Source: Sporanaerobacter acetigenes DSM 13106 (lineage in GTDB: Bacteria > Bacillota > Clostridia > Tissierellales > Sporanaerobacteraceae). From it: a DNA stretch of 64,000 nt. How positions within the stretch are numbered: position 1 is the stretch's first letter; every line of letters starts with the position of its first letter. This document shows positions 8,688 to 23,478 of this stretch, one piece after another. Where the stretch lies: contig NZ_FQXR01000002.1 in the NCBI RefSeq assembly GCF_900130025.1, positions 310,001 through 374,000 on the forward strand, in the 5' to 3' direction. The notes under the pieces are model-generated. The model saw only the letters and a program-made list of their open reading frames with translations, was not told where the DNA came from and did not search any database. Made by a program: the position numbers and the translations under genes.

Positions 8688-9698
8688 ATATTGTTCTATT
8701 TCAACACCTGTATAATAATGCTTAATTATTTCTATATAATCACTACCTTTTTTAGCCATGCCATTGGCACCCCATTGACTCATGCCCACCCCATGACCAT
8801 AGCCAGTAGTTTCAATATCCACTATTTCAGCCTTGGGATTGTAGGTAATCTTAAAATTGGTGGAATTCAAATTGAAAAGTTCTCGAAGTTCCCTTCCTTC
8901 CACCACATGACCATCAATCATTATCTTTTTTATCCTTCCACTTTCAGTCCTTTCAACAAGCTTTATCTTTTCTGGAAGATTTTCTTGAGTAATATTGGCA
9001 TTTGGATATATACTCTTTATCTTTTCTATAAATTCACCTACAGTAAAAGTAGCAACACTTTTAAACTTTGGTGCCTCCTCTTCATTGGGACTTTGAACCC
9101 CTTTCAGATAAGGCACATCATTTGCAAATACATCTTTTGAATCCTCTGTCATACCACCACTAGTAGAATGATATAGAGGCTCTATTATCTCACCGTCATA
9201 ATATATTACTTCTCCCTTTGTACTATCTACAGCCTTTTCAATCTTAGACCAATACTTGTCAACCCATTTCTTTGAATGAATGCTCTCAAGCTCCCCCAAA
9301 GAAAGAAAAGCTTGACAGTGAACACCAGTACAAAGTGGAGCTTGTGGATGATCTGGATGGCCTTCTTTGAACTTATTTGTCTTATAAAGAGCATAAGTCC
9401 TACTAGCCACTGCCTGGGCCTTCAAAGCTTCCTCGTCAAACTCTGCTGGCATCTCAGCCGCTACCACTCCTTTTACATAGTCCTCAAGAGGAATTTTAAC
9501 TACCTCTTGGGTCCTAGTATCATATACTTTTATGTATCCATCAAACTTTTCATCTACTATATTTTCTTCTATTTTCTTTTCTTTTGCTATTTCCTTTGTA
9601 TCTTCCTTAGAGACTAAATTCACAGTCTTCACCAAAATTGTGGGAAGAACGATAGTGATTATCAAAATAAATGCCAGGTATATCCAAAACTTTTTCAT
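8679..9698 (-). CDS. spoIID: Stage II sporulation protein D (SpoIID), peptidoglycan lytic transglycosylase
   Basis: A 339-residue protein with one N-terminal membrane helix (~5-25). The SpoIID domain shows GVVAAEMPAEFDEEALKAQAVASRTYAL, which carries the catalytic glutamate. It also has the zinc-type cysteine pair in LCTGVHCQAF, the YHSTSGGMTEDS block and the C-terminal GYGHGVGMSQWGANGMA motif. The enzyme cleaves denuded glycan strands during forespore engulfment, as part of the SpoIID-SpoIIM-SpoIIP machinery. It is 72 bases downstream of murA and ends in a strong terminator. Confidence 0.95.
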   Translation of the reverse strand: MKKFWIYLAFILIITIVLPTILVKTVNLVSKEDTKEIAKEKKIEENIVDEKFDGYIKVYDTRTQEVVKIPLEDYVKGVVAAEMPAEFDEEALKAQAVASRTYALYKTNKFKEGHPDHPQAPLCTGVHCQAFLSLGELESIHSKKWVDKYWSKIEKAVDSTKGEVIYYDGEIIEPLYHSTSGGMTEDSKDVFANDVPYLKGVQSPNEEEAPKFKSVATFTVGEFIEKIKSIYPNANITQENLPEKIKLVERTESGRIKKIMIDGHVVEGRELRELFNLNSTNFKITYNPKAEIVDIETTGYGHGVGMSQWGANGMAKKGSDYIEIIKHYYTGVEIEQYKK

Positions 9699-9769
9699 CT
9701 TTTCCCCCTCTTTTTCATCTCAAAGTTATCTAATTACATTCTATGCTATGGGAAAAGATGATATGTTAA

Positions 9770-11023
9770 TTATTCTATTCTATAAATTTTAGCTCCCAAT
9801 TCAGAAAGCTTATTTTCAATGCCATCATATCCTCTGTCAATATGGTAGATATTATCTATAGTAGTCTTTCCATCTGCCACCAATCCTGCAAGTATTAAAG
9901 CTGCTCCTGCTCTTAAATCTGTAGCCTTCACAGGGGCTGAAGTCAAACTATTAACTCCCTGAACTATGGCAGATCTACCATCAATCTTTATATTTGCACC
10001 CATTCTCTTAAGTTCATCTACATGCATAAATCTGTTTTCAAATACAGTTTCAATAATGACACTTGTTCCTTCAGTCACACTCATAAGGCTCATAAATTGA
10101 GCTTGCATATCTGTGGGAAATCCTGGATAAGGAAGAGTCTTTATATCCACAGCCTTTCTATCAGCCGTACCTATAACTCTTATCTTGTCTCCATTTTCCC
10201 AAATTTCACATCCAATTTCTCTAAGCTTTGCAATTGCTGGCTTTATATGGCTAGGAATCACATTTTCAATAATGATATCTCCACCTGTAATGGCACTTGC
10301 CACCATAAAAGTACCAGCTTCAATCCTGTCTGGTATAATGGAATGAGTTGCTCCTCCAAGCTTTTCTACACCACGAATACGAATACTACTAGTTCCTGCT
10401 CCACTTATATCTGCACCCATCTTGTTTAAAAAATTGGCTAAGTCAACTATTTCTGGCTCCATAGCTGCATTGTCAATAGTAGTCTCTCCCTCTGCCAATA
10501 CAGCTGCCATCATGACATTTTCTGTAGCACCTACACTGGGAAAATCCAAATAAATTCTATCACCTTTGAGTTTATCTCCAAATGCTCCAACATATCCATG
10601 GTCCACATCAATTTCTGCTCCCAACGCTTTAAATCCCTTTAAGTGTAAATCTATAGGGCGGGTTCCTATGGCACAACCTCCAGGAAGAGAAGTTTTTGCC
10701 TTCCCCAAGCGGGTCAATAAGGGTCCCATAACTAAAAAAGAAGCCCTCATTTTACTCATCAACTCATAGGGTGTTTCATATTTGTCCATATTGGCAGAAT
10801 TTATCTTTATTTTTCCTCCGCCATATTTTTCTACATCTGCTCCAAGTAATGACAATACCTCACAAAAAACATCTACATCCTTTAAATTTGGCACATCTTC
10901 CAAAACAATATCTTCCGTACCCAACAAAGAAGCCGCAAGAATTGGCAGTGCTGAATTTTTGGCCCCACTAATCCTAACTGTTCCTTTTAATGGAGGGCTC
11001 TTCTCCACCACAATTTTGCCCAA
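9770..11023 (-). CDS. murA: UDP-N-acetylglucosamine 1-carboxyvinyltransferase MurA
   Basis: A 417-residue enzyme of the EPSP-synthase fold and standard MurA length. It starts at TTG with GGAGGG upstream. The active-site cysteine is in LPGGCAIGTRP (~115), the residue alkylated by fosfomycin. Other visible blocks are RISGAKNSALPILAASLL at the N-terminus and RAGAALILAGLVADG near the end. It transfers enolpyruvate from PEP to UDP-GlcNAc, the first committed step of peptidoglycan synthesis. It lies between ywmB and spoIID as murAA does in Bacillus subtilis. Confidence 0.96.
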   Translation of the reverse strand: MGKIVVEKSPPLKGTVRISGAKNSALPILAASLLGTEDIVLEDVPNLKDVDVFCEVLSLLGADVEKYGGGKIKINSANMDKYETPYELMSKMRASFLVMGPLLTRLGKAKTSLPGGCAIGTRPIDLHLKGFKALGAEIDVDHGYVGAFGDKLKGDRIYLDFPSVGATENVMMAAVLAEGETTIDNAAMEPEIVDLANFLNKMGADISGAGTSSIRIRGVEKLGGATHSIIPDRIEAGTFMVASAITGGDIIIENVIPSHIKPAIAKLREIGCEIWENGDKIRVIGTADRKAVDIKTLPYPGFPTDMQAQFMSLMSVTEGTSVIIETVFENRFMHVDELKRMGANIKIDGRSAIVQGVNSLTSAPVKATDLRAGAALILAGLVADGKTTIDNIYHIDRGYDGIENKLSELGAKIYRIE

Positions 11024-11048
11024 AACAAATCCCTCCTACTCTTTTTCT

Positions 11049-11831
11049 TTAATAGCCTATAGTAATAATAGGTGTTCCAATCCAGATATACGTTTTGTCT
11101 TCATACTCATTATACCTCATAGCCACATTATAATTCATCTTTTTATTTCCTGTATAGATATAATTATTTATAAGTGGAGTATAAGCAGTAATACTGACTA
11201 AATTTTCATCTTCATAATTCTCTATTATTTTACCATTTATTTTATTAATTGTCATTTGAATTTTTTTGTCTATCTCATTCCTACTTAATTTTCCATTAAA
11301 GCTGCCTATAATGCAAGTGGTAATTTCTGCTTTATTTTCATTTTGCTTAAATATTGCTCTTCTTTTCTCCATTATTTCATCAATTCTATCATATTCCTCT
11401 GTTTTTATCATATCTACAAAAGCAGTAGTTTCTCCGCCCATCTTTTCCTCGTCTAAATAAGATGTAACAAATATACTTATTGCTTCACCATTTTCATTTT
11501 TTCCCCAAATATTGTATTGAATAGAACGGTCTTCAACTGTTATATTTTCTGAATAACAATTCTTATCACAATTTTTTTCATAGAAATTTTCTTCTGTTTT
11601 TTCTCCAACTATGCCCATTTCTTCTTTTATACCCTGACCTAGTTCAATTATTTCACTTTCACTTAAAAATTTATCAACTATAACTCCCCCGAAATTTATA
11701 TCCATTTCAACTATATCTGCTCCTATTTCTTCAAGACTCTCTACCATCTTGTTTCCAGTACCATTCATACCAGTACAACTTGTACCTAAAACCAAAATAC
11801 ATATAACAATAAAATATAATGCCCTCTTCAT
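11049..11831 (-). CDS. ywmB: YwmB-family secreted protein
   Basis: A 260-residue exported protein between atpC and murA, the position of ywmB in Bacillus subtilis. The N-terminus is a hydrophobic signal (MKRALYFIVICILVLGTSC). A cysteine follows the signal, but the -3 position is not a canonical lipobox, so lipidation is uncertain. The body has the family's alternating beta/alpha pattern, with IGSFNGKLSRNEIDKKIQMTINKINGK and a closing YIWIGTPIITIGY. The molecular function of YwmB is unknown. Expression with murA and spoIID would suggest a wall-related role, which is inference. Confidence 0.75.
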   Translation of the reverse strand: MKRALYFIVICILVLGTSCTGMNGTGNKMVESLEEIGADIVEMDINFGGVIVDKFLSESEIIELGQGIKEEMGIVGEKTEENFYEKNCDKNCYSENITVEDRSIQYNIWGKNENGEAISIFVTSYLDEEKMGGETTAFVDMIKTEEYDRIDEIMEKRRAIFKQNENKAEITTCIIGSFNGKLSRNEIDKKIQMTINKINGKIIENYEDENLVSITAYTPLINNYIYTGNKKMNYNVAMRYNEYEDKTYIWIGTPIITIGY

Positions 11832-11867
11832 TATCTTTACCTCCTCATATCATTAAAATCAAATGTA

Positions 11868-11902
11868 AACACAGAAGAACCGTCCCCTTGTGTCTTTGTG
11901 TT
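11868..11902. repeat. GGGACGGTTCT hairpin repeat, copy 1
   Basis: A short palindromic element, AACACA...TGTGTT enclosing AGAACCGTCCC (reverse complement GGGACGGTTCT). A related hairpin with the same 11-base core occurs at 26174-26204. The sequence type is common in low-GC Gram-positive genomes as a REP-like dispersed repeat. No transposase is present nearby. Confidence 0.6.
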
Positions 11903-11962
11903 CTATTTTTGAGGAAAGGGCACTATGTAAAAATGTAAAGGGGGACAAAACACTTTTACTAA

Positions 11963-12013
11963 AAAAAGCACCCTTTCCTCATGATATGAGTATTGCCATG
12001 AGAGGGTACTTTT
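11963..12013 (-). terminator. Terminator of the atp operon
   Basis: An imperfect hairpin directly after the atpC stop. On the minus strand CTCATG and ACCCT blocks pair across a 13-base loop with a small bulge, and a run of seven T follows. It separates the ATP synthase operon from ywmB. Confidence 0.75.
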
Positions 12014-12019
12014 TATACA

Positions 12020-12451
12020 TCAATCTCTTATTTTTCTATCTTCAACAGTGACTAAATCAGCAACTTCAAGTCTGTTTATAGCTCTCTTTAGAGCCATTTC
12101 AGCTCTTGCCACATCTAGTCCATCTTGCCTATTTTTTAATCTTTTTTCTGCTCTTTCTTTGGCCTTTTTAGCTCTTTCTATATCTATTTCTTCAGGCCAT
12201 TCTGCTGAATCTGCAATGATTGTAGTTTTTTCGCTGGCAACTTCAATATATCCATTAGATACAGCAGCTATTCTTTCCTTTCCGTCTTCTGTCCTTATCT
12301 TTACTTTCCCAATTGTAAGAGGAGTCACAAGAGGAGCTCTGCCTTTTAATACTGCAAAATCTCCTTCTACGCCTCTTGCTACAACCATTTCCACTTCACC
12401 GGAAAAAAACATTCTATCAGGAGTCACAATTTCAAGAAGAAAATTAGCCAT
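12020..12451 (-). CDS. atpC: ATP synthase F1 epsilon subunit
   Basis: A 143-residue epsilon subunit. The N-terminal beta-sandwich opens FLLEIVTPDRMFFSGEVEMVVARGVEGDFAVLKGRAPLVTPL and continues to VASEKTTIIADSAEWP. A C-terminal helical hairpin rich in Lys/Arg/Glu follows (ERAKKAKERAEKRLKNRQDG). It sits in the central stalk, couples rotation to catalysis and can inhibit hydrolysis. Its ATG follows GGAGGAATAATC and lies 2 bases after the atpD stop. It is the last gene of the operon. Confidence 0.95.
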   Translation of the reverse strand: MANFLLEIVTPDRMFFSGEVEMVVARGVEGDFAVLKGRAPLVTPLTIGKVKIRTEDGKERIAAVSNGYIEVASEKTTIIADSAEWPEEIDIERAKKAKERAEKRLKNRQDGLDVARAEMALKRAINRLEVADLVTVEDRKIRD

Positions 12452-12453
12452 GA

Positions 12454-14725
<2,272 letters not shown>

Positions 14726-14752
14726 ATTTTCACCCCCTGCTTTTAAGGGAAT

Positions 14753-16810
<2,058 letters not shown>

Positions 16811-16823
<13 letters not shown>

Positions 16824-17323
16824 TTGTCCACCCCTACCTCGTCTACAAACTTGTCAATCATATCTTTTTGCAAGTTCATATCAAGATTTTTGTCAATGAC
16901 TTTAGAAGCTATTAAAATTGCCATTTCTCCTGCTTGAAGTTTTATTTCTTCTAGAGCTTTTTCTTTTTCTCTCTCTATTTCAACTCTTGCTTTTTCCATG
17001 ATACTATTTGCTTCAACTCTTGCTTCATTGACAATATCTTGTTTTATCTCTTCACCACGTTTTCTAGAGTCTTCTATTATCTTCTGGCCTTCAGTTTTGG
17101 CTTCATTTATTTTAAACTCATATTCACTCTTTAATTCTATAGCTTCACTTTTAAGAGCTTTGGCATCATCTATATCGCTTTGAATTCCTTCTTTTCTCTC
17201 ATTCATAAATTTAGAAACAGGTTTATATAGAAAATGTCTCAAAATAAAGAACAACACCACTGTAGCAATTAATTGCAATATCATTGAAGAAAGCTGTGGC
17301 AAAACTCTTACATCAAAATCCAT
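16811..17323 (-). CDS. atpF: ATP synthase F0 b subunit
   Basis: A 170-residue protein. One N-terminal membrane helix (LSSMILQLIATVVLFFILRHFLYKPVSKFMNERK, ~8-40) is followed by a long charged amphipathic helix rich in Glu and Lys. It forms the peripheral stalk that holds F1 stationary against the c ring. Length and layout are typical. It overlaps atpH by 13 bases and follows atpE after a hairpin. Confidence 0.94.
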
Positions 17324-17356
17324 AAACTAAACCTCCTTCTTTTGAGGTGATTCTAA

Positions 17357-17376
17357 GAGATGGGTTCCCCCATCTC
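17357..17376 (-). other. Intercistronic hairpin between atpE and atpF
   Basis: GAGATGGG/CCCATCTC, an 8-base perfect stem with a 4-base loop, one base after the atpE stop and before the atpF ribosome-binding site. There is no T run on the minus strand, so it is unlikely to be a full terminator. It may stabilise the atpE mRNA end or weaken read-through, which would suit the high copy number of the c subunit. Confidence 0.55.
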
Positions 17377-17377
17377 A

Positions 17378-18377
<1,000 letters not shown>

Positions 18378-18403
18378 ATATTCTCCCTCCTTTCCTATGC
18401 CTT

Positions 18404-18799
18404 CTACCTAGATTCTTTTTGCTTTATAGCTTCTTTTATACTCTCATATATAGTACTAGAAAGTATAACTATTTTTATAATAAAAAATCCTAATACCGTA
18501 GTCAAAAAATTTATATAATTGGCCTTTGCTGCCACAAATAGTACTACAAAATAAATAGCATATCTAATAAAATAATTTCCCAGAGTGTAACTGTAAGCTT
18601 TAGAGGGTTTCATCAGAACAGCTTTTTTCGTAGTTTTCCCCATAAGTATAAAACTTAAAATATTTATACTTGAACCAAAGATCATACCCAATATATAAGG
18701 TTTTGGTTCTTTCAAAAATATAGCCAATATTCCTATGATTATGAGGCTTAGTGCTATAGCCTTCTTTATGATTCCAGAAATGACTTTGTCTTGAAACAT
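18404..18799 (-). CDS. atpI: ATP synthase subunit I (AtpI)
   Basis: A 131-residue protein with four hydrophobic segments (LSLIIIGILAIF, ILGMIFGSSINILSFIL, YFIRYAIYFVVLFVAA, FLTTVLGFFIIKIVIL) and a basic C-terminal tail. This layout and its place directly before atpB fit AtpI, which helps assemble the c ring or supports Mg2+ supply in some species. Identification rests on topology and position, as the family is poorly conserved. Confidence 0.8.
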   Translation of the reverse strand: MFQDKVISGIIKKAIALSLIIIGILAIFLKEPKPYILGMIFGSSINILSFILMGKTTKKAVLMKPSKAYSYTLGNYFIRYAIYFVVLFVAAKANYINFLTTVLGFFIIKIVILSSTIYESIKEAIKQKESR

Positions 18800-18802
18800 T
18801 TT

Positions 18803-19030
18803 TCACTTCCTCTTATCTTTCTTGTCATCAGCAAGATTAAACAAATTCATAAATCCTGCCATTGCTCCTAAAATAATAAAAATAATGGAAAATAACATAT
18901 CTTTTTTGAATACTTTATCCAACCATCCACCCAAGTATACTCCCAATATTATAGGTACAACTATAGATAGGCCTACTTGAGTTATGAGGCTTAAATTTTT
19001 TAGCATATCTTTTTTCCCATTATTCTTCAA
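18803..19030 (-). CDS. AtpZ/AtpI-family small membrane protein
   Basis: A short two-helix protein (LITQVGLSIVVPIILGVYLGGWLDKVF and MLFSIIFIILGAMAGFMNLFNLADD) with the Gly-rich GVYLGGWLD motif of AtpZ. It is the first gene of the atp operon, 3 bases before atpI. The start is uncertain. A TTG at 19030 has GGAG 8 bases upstream; an ATG at 19006 (MLKNLSLI) is the alternative. AtpZ-AtpI pairs have been linked to Mg2+/Ca2+ transport for the ATP synthase. Confidence 0.78.
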   Translation of the reverse strand: MKNNGKKDMLKNLSLITQVGLSIVVPIILGVYLGGWLDKVFKKDMLFSIIFIILGAMAGFMNLFNLADDKKDKRK

Positions 19031-19188
19031 AATCAACACTCCACAAATATTTTTATTCATATAAAATAATATATACCAATAGAAGATAATTTTCAAACTA
19101 ATTTAACAATTATCGTATAAATTATAGTTAAAACTTATTTTACTATATATATTACATTATAATTCATATATATTTTAATTTCTACAAT

Positions 19189-19223
19189 AGTCAAAAGAAA
19201 AAGGCAGCAAATTTGCTGTCTTT
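19189..19223 (-). terminator. Terminator after atoE
   Basis: The hairpin AAAGaCAGCAAATTTGCTGcCTTT is followed on the minus strand by CCTTTTTCTTTT, 23 bases after the atoE stop. A TTGACT hexamer directly follows and could be the -35 of the atp operon promoter. Confidence 0.75.
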
Positions 19224-19245
19224 CTCCAGTTTAAATTATTTTACA

Positions 19246-20604
19246 TTATAATAGCAAGAATCCCAAAATAATTATGATTCCTGACCAAATAAGATCAATC
19301 AAACAGAATCCCATGATGTCCCTTGCTCCAAGTCCTGCAATACCTAGTGCTGGTAGAGCCCAAAATGGTTGAATCATATTTGTCCAAGCATCTCCCCAGG
19401 CAATAGCCATAGCGGTTTTAGCAGCTGGTACACCAAGAGCTTGTCCAGCTGGCATCATGATAGGAGCTTGAACAGCCCATTGTCCACCACCAGATGGAAC
19501 AAAGAAATTTATAATTCCAGCACTCAAGAATGTGTATACTGGAAATGACTTAGCAGTAGATATGTTTACAAACCAATTTGAAATAACTCCTGCAAGGCAA
19601 ACTCCATCTATGTTTTTGCCAGTCATCATACCCATGATTCCCGCATAAAATGGAAATTGAAGTATGATTCCCGATGAACCTTTTACTGCTTCTCCCACAG
19701 CTTTTATAAATTTTCTAGGAGTTTGATGGAACAAAATTCCCAATGTCAAGAATATAAAATTAAGTATGTTTAGATTTAAGTCAAACCCCTTAGTTGCAAA
19801 ATAATACACAATATAGATAATTCCAAATATTCCTATAATAAAAGAAATTATCTTACTATTTTCAAGTTTATCTGCAGGTGTTTCATTTACTTCTACACTA
19901 GCAGCCTCTTCTTCCTCATTCTTACTATCAAGTAATGCTGGACTAATTCTTACAACTTTACCTGGTTCTGGATGCATGGCTCTGTTTATAAGTGGTAATG
20001 TAAGTATTATTGCAAAAGAAATAATTAAGTTAAATGGAGAAAATATAGTTTGAGTTGTAGGTATTATTTCTGTTATAGCACCAGCAGTCATTGTTGGTAA
20101 ATCAGATGTAGTAGTAGCCAATGTTAATGGTATAGATGCTGAGATTCCACCATGCCATACAAGAAATCCTGAATAAGCACTGGCAATTAAAAGTCTATAG
20201 TCTACATCCCTAACTTGTCTTGCTAATTCCATAGCATATAGAGCACCTATTACAAGTCCAAATCCCCAGTTTAACCAACAAGCCAAAGCTGAAACCAATG
20301 ATACTGCAAATATGGCTTGAGTAGGAGTCTTAGCTAAACCGGCCATTTTCTTAAGGCCCTTCTTTACTGGTGAAGAACTAGCCAAAGCATGTCCTGTAAC
20401 TAATACCAATGCCATCTGCATAGAAAACAAAAGCAAACTCCAAAATCCATCCCCCCAGTGAACTAACATTGCTACTGGGCCTTGATGAGTAAAGATCATA
20501 CCTAATACCAGCGTCAAAATAGTCAAGAAGATTGCGAAAATAAACGCATCTGGCAGGTATTTTTGTACCAATGCAACACAACCATTAGTAAATTTTTTAA
20601 ACAT
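19246..20604 (-). CDS. atoE: Short-chain fatty acid transporter (AtoE family)
   Basis: A 452-residue polytopic protein with ~10-12 hydrophobic segments, matching AtoE. It has VQKYLPDAFIFAIFLTILTL near the start, LVSALACWLNWGFGLVIGALYA, FVPSGGGQWAVQAPIMMPAGQALGVPAAKTAMAIAWGDAWTNMIQPFWALPALGIAGL, and a hydrophobic C-terminus. The family carries short-chain fatty acids such as butyrate or acetoacetate across the membrane. It lies 149 bases downstream of the CoA-transferase genes in the same direction, with a hairpin between, so it may be expressed at a different level. Import or export cannot be told from sequence. Confidence 0.9.
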   Translation of the reverse strand: MFKKFTNGCVALVQKYLPDAFIFAIFLTILTLVLGMIFTHQGPVAMLVHWGDGFWSLLLFSMQMALVLVTGHALASSSPVKKGLKKMAGLAKTPTQAIFAVSLVSALACWLNWGFGLVIGALYAMELARQVRDVDYRLLIASAYSGFLVWHGGISASIPLTLATTTSDLPTMTAGAITEIIPTTQTIFSPFNLIISFAIILTLPLINRAMHPEPGKVVRISPALLDSKNEEEEAASVEVNETPADKLENSKIISFIIGIFGIIYIVYYFATKGFDLNLNILNFIFLTLGILFHQTPRKFIKAVGEAVKGSSGIILQFPFYAGIMGMMTGKNIDGVCLAGVISNWFVNISTAKSFPVYTFLSAGIINFFVPSGGGQWAVQAPIMMPAGQALGVPAAKTAMAIAWGDAWTNMIQPFWALPALGIAGLGARDIMGFCLIDLIWSGIIIILGFLLL

Positions 20605-20698
20605 GAAATAAAACCTCCCTTTATTTTATATTTATAAGAAAAATATTTTCCCTTATATTTACTAAATTTACTTATATATCCATTGCTGTGTTGAATTT

Positions 20699-20729
20699 AA
20701 GTAGCATCTAGTATTACTAGATGCTACTT
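20699..20729 (-). terminator. Hairpin (weak terminator or processing signal) between atoA and atoE
   Basis: A near-perfect palindrome with 15-base arms starting AAGTAGCATCTAGTA and one central base. On the minus strand only TTAAATT follows, so it may be a weak terminator or an mRNA-stabilising hairpin separating the CoA-transferase genes from atoE. Confidence 0.6.
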
Positions 20730-20752
20730 CTTAATACTTATAAAAGTTCTAA

Positions 20753-21412
20753 CTATATTTCCATTTCTTTTAAGTTTTCTGAAATGATTAAGTCTGCTTC
20801 TGTAGCGGCTTTTACATCGTCTACTGTAAATTCTTTGTTGATTTCAACCAATACTAGTCCTTTATCTGTTACTTCCATAACTCCCATTTCAGTTATGATC
20901 AAATCTACTTCTTTTGCAGCTGTCAATGGAAGTGTACATTTCTTAAGTATCTTTGGATTTCCTTTAACAGTATGTTCCATAGCTACAATAACTTTTTTAG
21001 CTCCTACTACTAAATCCATAGCTCCACCCATTCCTGGGACCATTTTCCCAGGAATCATCCAGTTTGCAAGGTTTCCTTCTTGGTCTACTTGTAGTGCTCC
21101 AAGAACTGTAGCATCAACATGTCCACCACGAATGATTCCAAAAGATGTAGCACTATCAAAGAACATTCCACCTTCTTTTATAGTTACATATTGACCACCA
21201 GCATTTACAATATCTTTATCTTCTTTTCCTTCTTCAGGAGCTGGTCCCAATCCTAAGAAACCGTTTTCTGATTGAAAAGTAACATCCATTCCTTCTGGTA
21301 CATAGTTTGCGACTAGTGTTGGAAGACCAATACCTAGATTGACAACATCCCCGTCTTTAAGTTCTTTAGCAACTCTCTTAGCTATAAAATTCTTAATTTC
21401 ATTTTTATCCAT
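20753..21412 (-). CDS. atoA: 3-oxoacid / butyrate-acetoacetate CoA-transferase, subunit B
   Basis: A 219-residue family I CoA-transferase beta subunit. The catalytic glutamate is in the [12 protein letters not shown] motif (~50). Other conserved parts are [60 protein letters not shown] and the closing TEADLIIS. It moves CoA between acetoacetate and acetate, butyrate or butyryl-CoA. Its start overlaps the subunit A stop by one base. Substrate choice (acetate or butyrate) is not readable. The neighbouring thiolase and transporter fit acetoacetate/butyrate metabolism. Confidence 0.9.
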   Translation of the reverse strand: MDKNEIKNFIAKRVAKELKDGDVVNLGIGLPTLVANYVPEGMDVTFQSENGFLGLGPAPEEGKEDKDIVNAGGQYVTIKEGGMFFDSATSFGIIRGGHVDATVLGALQVDQEGNLANWMIPGKMVPGMGGAMDLVVGAKKVIVAMEHTVKGNPKILKKCTLPLTAAKEVDLIITEMGVMEVTDKGLVLVEINKEFTVDDVKAATEADLIISENLKEMEI

Positions 21413-22065
21413 TATTTGTCACCTCCAACAATGTAATCAACAAATATTCCTGGAGTTACAACATCATTTTGATCTATTTCTCCTACTTCTACAAGATTTT
21501 CAGCTTCAACTATAACTAAATCAGCAGCTGCAGCCATTACAGTATTGAAGTTTCTAGTAGCTCCTCTATAAACTATATTTCCTTTTTTATCAACTTTATG
21601 ACCAAGAATTAGTGCGACATCAGCTTTTAGTGGCAATTCCAAAAGATATGTCTTGCCGTCTATATCCATCTTTTGTTTGCCTTCTTCTATTACAGTCCCA
21701 ACACCTGTTGGTGTCAAGAATCCGCCAAGGCCTGCCCCTGCTGCTCTCAATCTTTCAGCTAGAGTACCTTGTGGAATTAGATGAACTTCCATTTCTCCAT
21801 CATTCATCTGTCTTCCAGTTTCTTTGTTTGTCCCTATGTGAGAAGCATATAATGTTTTGATTTGTTTGTTCACTACAAGTTTCCCGGAACCTATATCAAC
21901 AAATCCAGTATCGTTACAAATTAGTGTTAAATTTTTAACTCCTTTTTCAACTAGTGCATCCACAAGTTTGTGAGGAGTTCCACAGCCTAAAAAGCCACCG
22001 ATAGCAATAGTCATACCATCTTCAATATGGCTTATAGCTTCTTCAATAGATACTACCTTGTTCAT
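21412..22065 (-). CDS. atoD: 3-oxoacid / butyrate-acetoacetate CoA-transferase, subunit A
   Basis: A 217-residue alpha subunit. It begins [38 protein letters not shown] and has [41 protein letters not shown] and [28 protein letters not shown]. The ATG at 22065 is preferred because GGAGG lies 8 bases upstream; an upstream GTG overlaps that site. It pairs with subunit B, whose gene overlaps by one base. In lysine fermentation such an enzyme uses acetoacetate and butyryl-CoA to give acetoacetyl-CoA and butyrate. Confidence 0.9.
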   Translation of the reverse strand: MNKVVSIEEAISHIEDGMTIAIGGFLGCGTPHKLVDALVEKGVKNLTLICNDTGFVDIGSGKLVVNKQIKTLYASHIGTNKETGRQMNDGEMEVHLIPQGTLAERLRAAGAGLGGFLTPTGVGTVIEEGKQKMDIDGKTYLLELPLKADVALILGHKVDKKGNIVYRGATRNFNTVMAAAADLVIVEAENLVEVGEIDQNDVVTPGIFVDYIVGGDK

Positions 22066-22156
22066 GACATACACCTCCGATTAATTCTTTAACTACAACT
22101 AATATTATATCACTTGTTAATATTTTTTCAATGTTATCTTTTTTCTGAATTCTATT

Positions 22157-22184
22157 TAATAGGCTACTAAAAAGTAGCCTATTA
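22157..22184 (-). terminator. Terminator after thl
   Basis: TAATAGGCTACT/AGTAGCCTATTA, a perfect 12-base stem with an AAAA loop, 13 bases after the thiolase stop. The T run on the minus strand is short (TTAAAT), so read-through into atoDA is possible. Confidence 0.65.
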
Positions 22185-22197
22185 TTTTAAATCCAAA

Positions 22198-23376
22198 TTA
22201 TCTTCTAACTATAAGAGCTATACCTTGACCGCCACCTATACATAGAGTAGCTAGACCATTTTTAGCATCTCTTTTATCCATTTCATATAGCAATGTAACA
22301 AGTATTCTAGCACCAGAAGCTCCTATTGGATGTCCTAGAGCTATTGCTCCACCGTTTACATTAGTTTTCTCTGGATTTAAATTTAAATCCTTAACTACTG
22401 CCAAAGATTGGGCAGCAAATGCTTCATTTGCTTCTACCAAATCCATATCTTCAATCGTAAGTCCTGCTTTTTCTAATGCTTTTTTTGAGGATGGTATTGG
22501 TCCTGTACCCATAATAGATGGGTCTACTCCTGCTGAAGCATAAGAAACTATAGTTGCAAGAGGTTTTATTCCCAATTCATCTGCTTTTTCTTTTGACATT
22601 ATAACTAATGCTGCAGCACCATCATTAATTCCTGACGCATTTCCAGCAGTTACAGTTCCTTCTTTTTTAAATGCTGGTCTCAATTTAGCCAAAGCTTCAG
22701 CTGTAGTTCCAAATCTTGGATGTTCATCAGTGTCTACTACTATTGGATCTCCTTTTCTTTGTGGAATTTCAACTGGTATTATTTCATCTTTAAATCTTCC
22801 TTCTTTAATAGCCTTTTCTGCTCTATTTTGGCTTTGAAGTGCAAAAGAATCCTGTTCTTCTCTACTGATATTCCATTTCTCCGCCACATTTTCGGCAGTT
22901 ATTCCCATATGATAATCATTGAAAATGTCCCAAAGTCCATCATGAATCATATAATCCATCAGTTTTGAATCGCCCATTCTTTGGCCCCATCTATTGCTTT
23001 CCAATACATATGGTGCCATACTCATGTTTTCTGTTCCACCTGCAAGGATGATATCTGCTTCACCAGCTCTTATAGCTTGAGCAGCTAATGCTACAGTTTT
23101 AAGGCCAGAACCACATACTTTATTTACTGTAAAAGATGGTACTTCTACAGGTATTCCAGCATGTATTGATACTTGTCTAGCCACATTTTGTCCAAGTCCT
23201 GCCTGCAATACATTTCCAAAAATTACTTCGTCAATTTGTTCAGCATTTATACCAGCTCTCTTTATAGCTTCCTTTGCTGCAATAGTACCAAGCTTAACTG
23301 CAGGAACATTTTTAAAAGCTCCTCCAAAGGTACCTATAGGTGTTCTAACTGCACTTGCAATAACTACTTCTCTCAT
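22198..23376 (-). CDS. thl: Acetyl-CoA acetyltransferase (thiolase)
   Basis: A 392-residue biosynthetic-type thiolase. The nucleophilic cysteine is in [12 protein letters not shown] (~88), the histidine in [16 protein letters not shown] (~348) and the second cysteine in [11 protein letters not shown] (~378). It joins two acetyl-CoA to acetoacetyl-CoA, or runs in reverse. Upstream of atoDA and atoE, it links CoA-transferase products to acetyl-CoA. A sigma-54-like promoter lies ~100 bases upstream of the ATG, which has AGGAGG at the usual distance. Confidence 0.95.
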   Translation of the reverse strand: MREVVIASAVRTPIGTFGGAFKNVPAVKLGTIAAKEAIKRAGINAEQIDEVIFGNVLQAGLGQNVARQVSIHAGIPVEVPSFTVNKVCGSGLKTVALAAQAIRAGEADIILAGGTENMSMAPYVLESNRWGQRMGDSKLMDYMIHDGLWDIFNDYHMGITAENVAEKWNISREEQDSFALQSQNRAEKAIKEGRFKDEIIPVEIPQRKGDPIVVDTDEHPRFGTTAEALAKLRPAFKKEGTVTAGNASGINDGAAALVIMSKEKADELGIKPLATIVSYASAGVDPSIMGTGPIPSSKKALEKAGLTIEDMDLVEANEAFAAQSLAVVKDLNLNPEKTNVNGGAIALGHPIGASGARILVTLLYEMDKRDAKNGLATLCIGGGQGIALIVRR

Positions 23377-23478
23377 GTATATATACCTCCTTGTTCTATT
23401 TATAATACTTTTTCAATTATTTATATTAGATATGATACGAAACCCTGTTTTTGTATACATATCTATACTTATCTTATA

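Noticed and set aside
20721-21194. 157-residue open frame antisense to the CoA-transferase B gene
   Set aside because: It overlaps a well-conserved enzyme completely and starts inside the hairpin between atoA and atoE without a Shine-Dalgarno.
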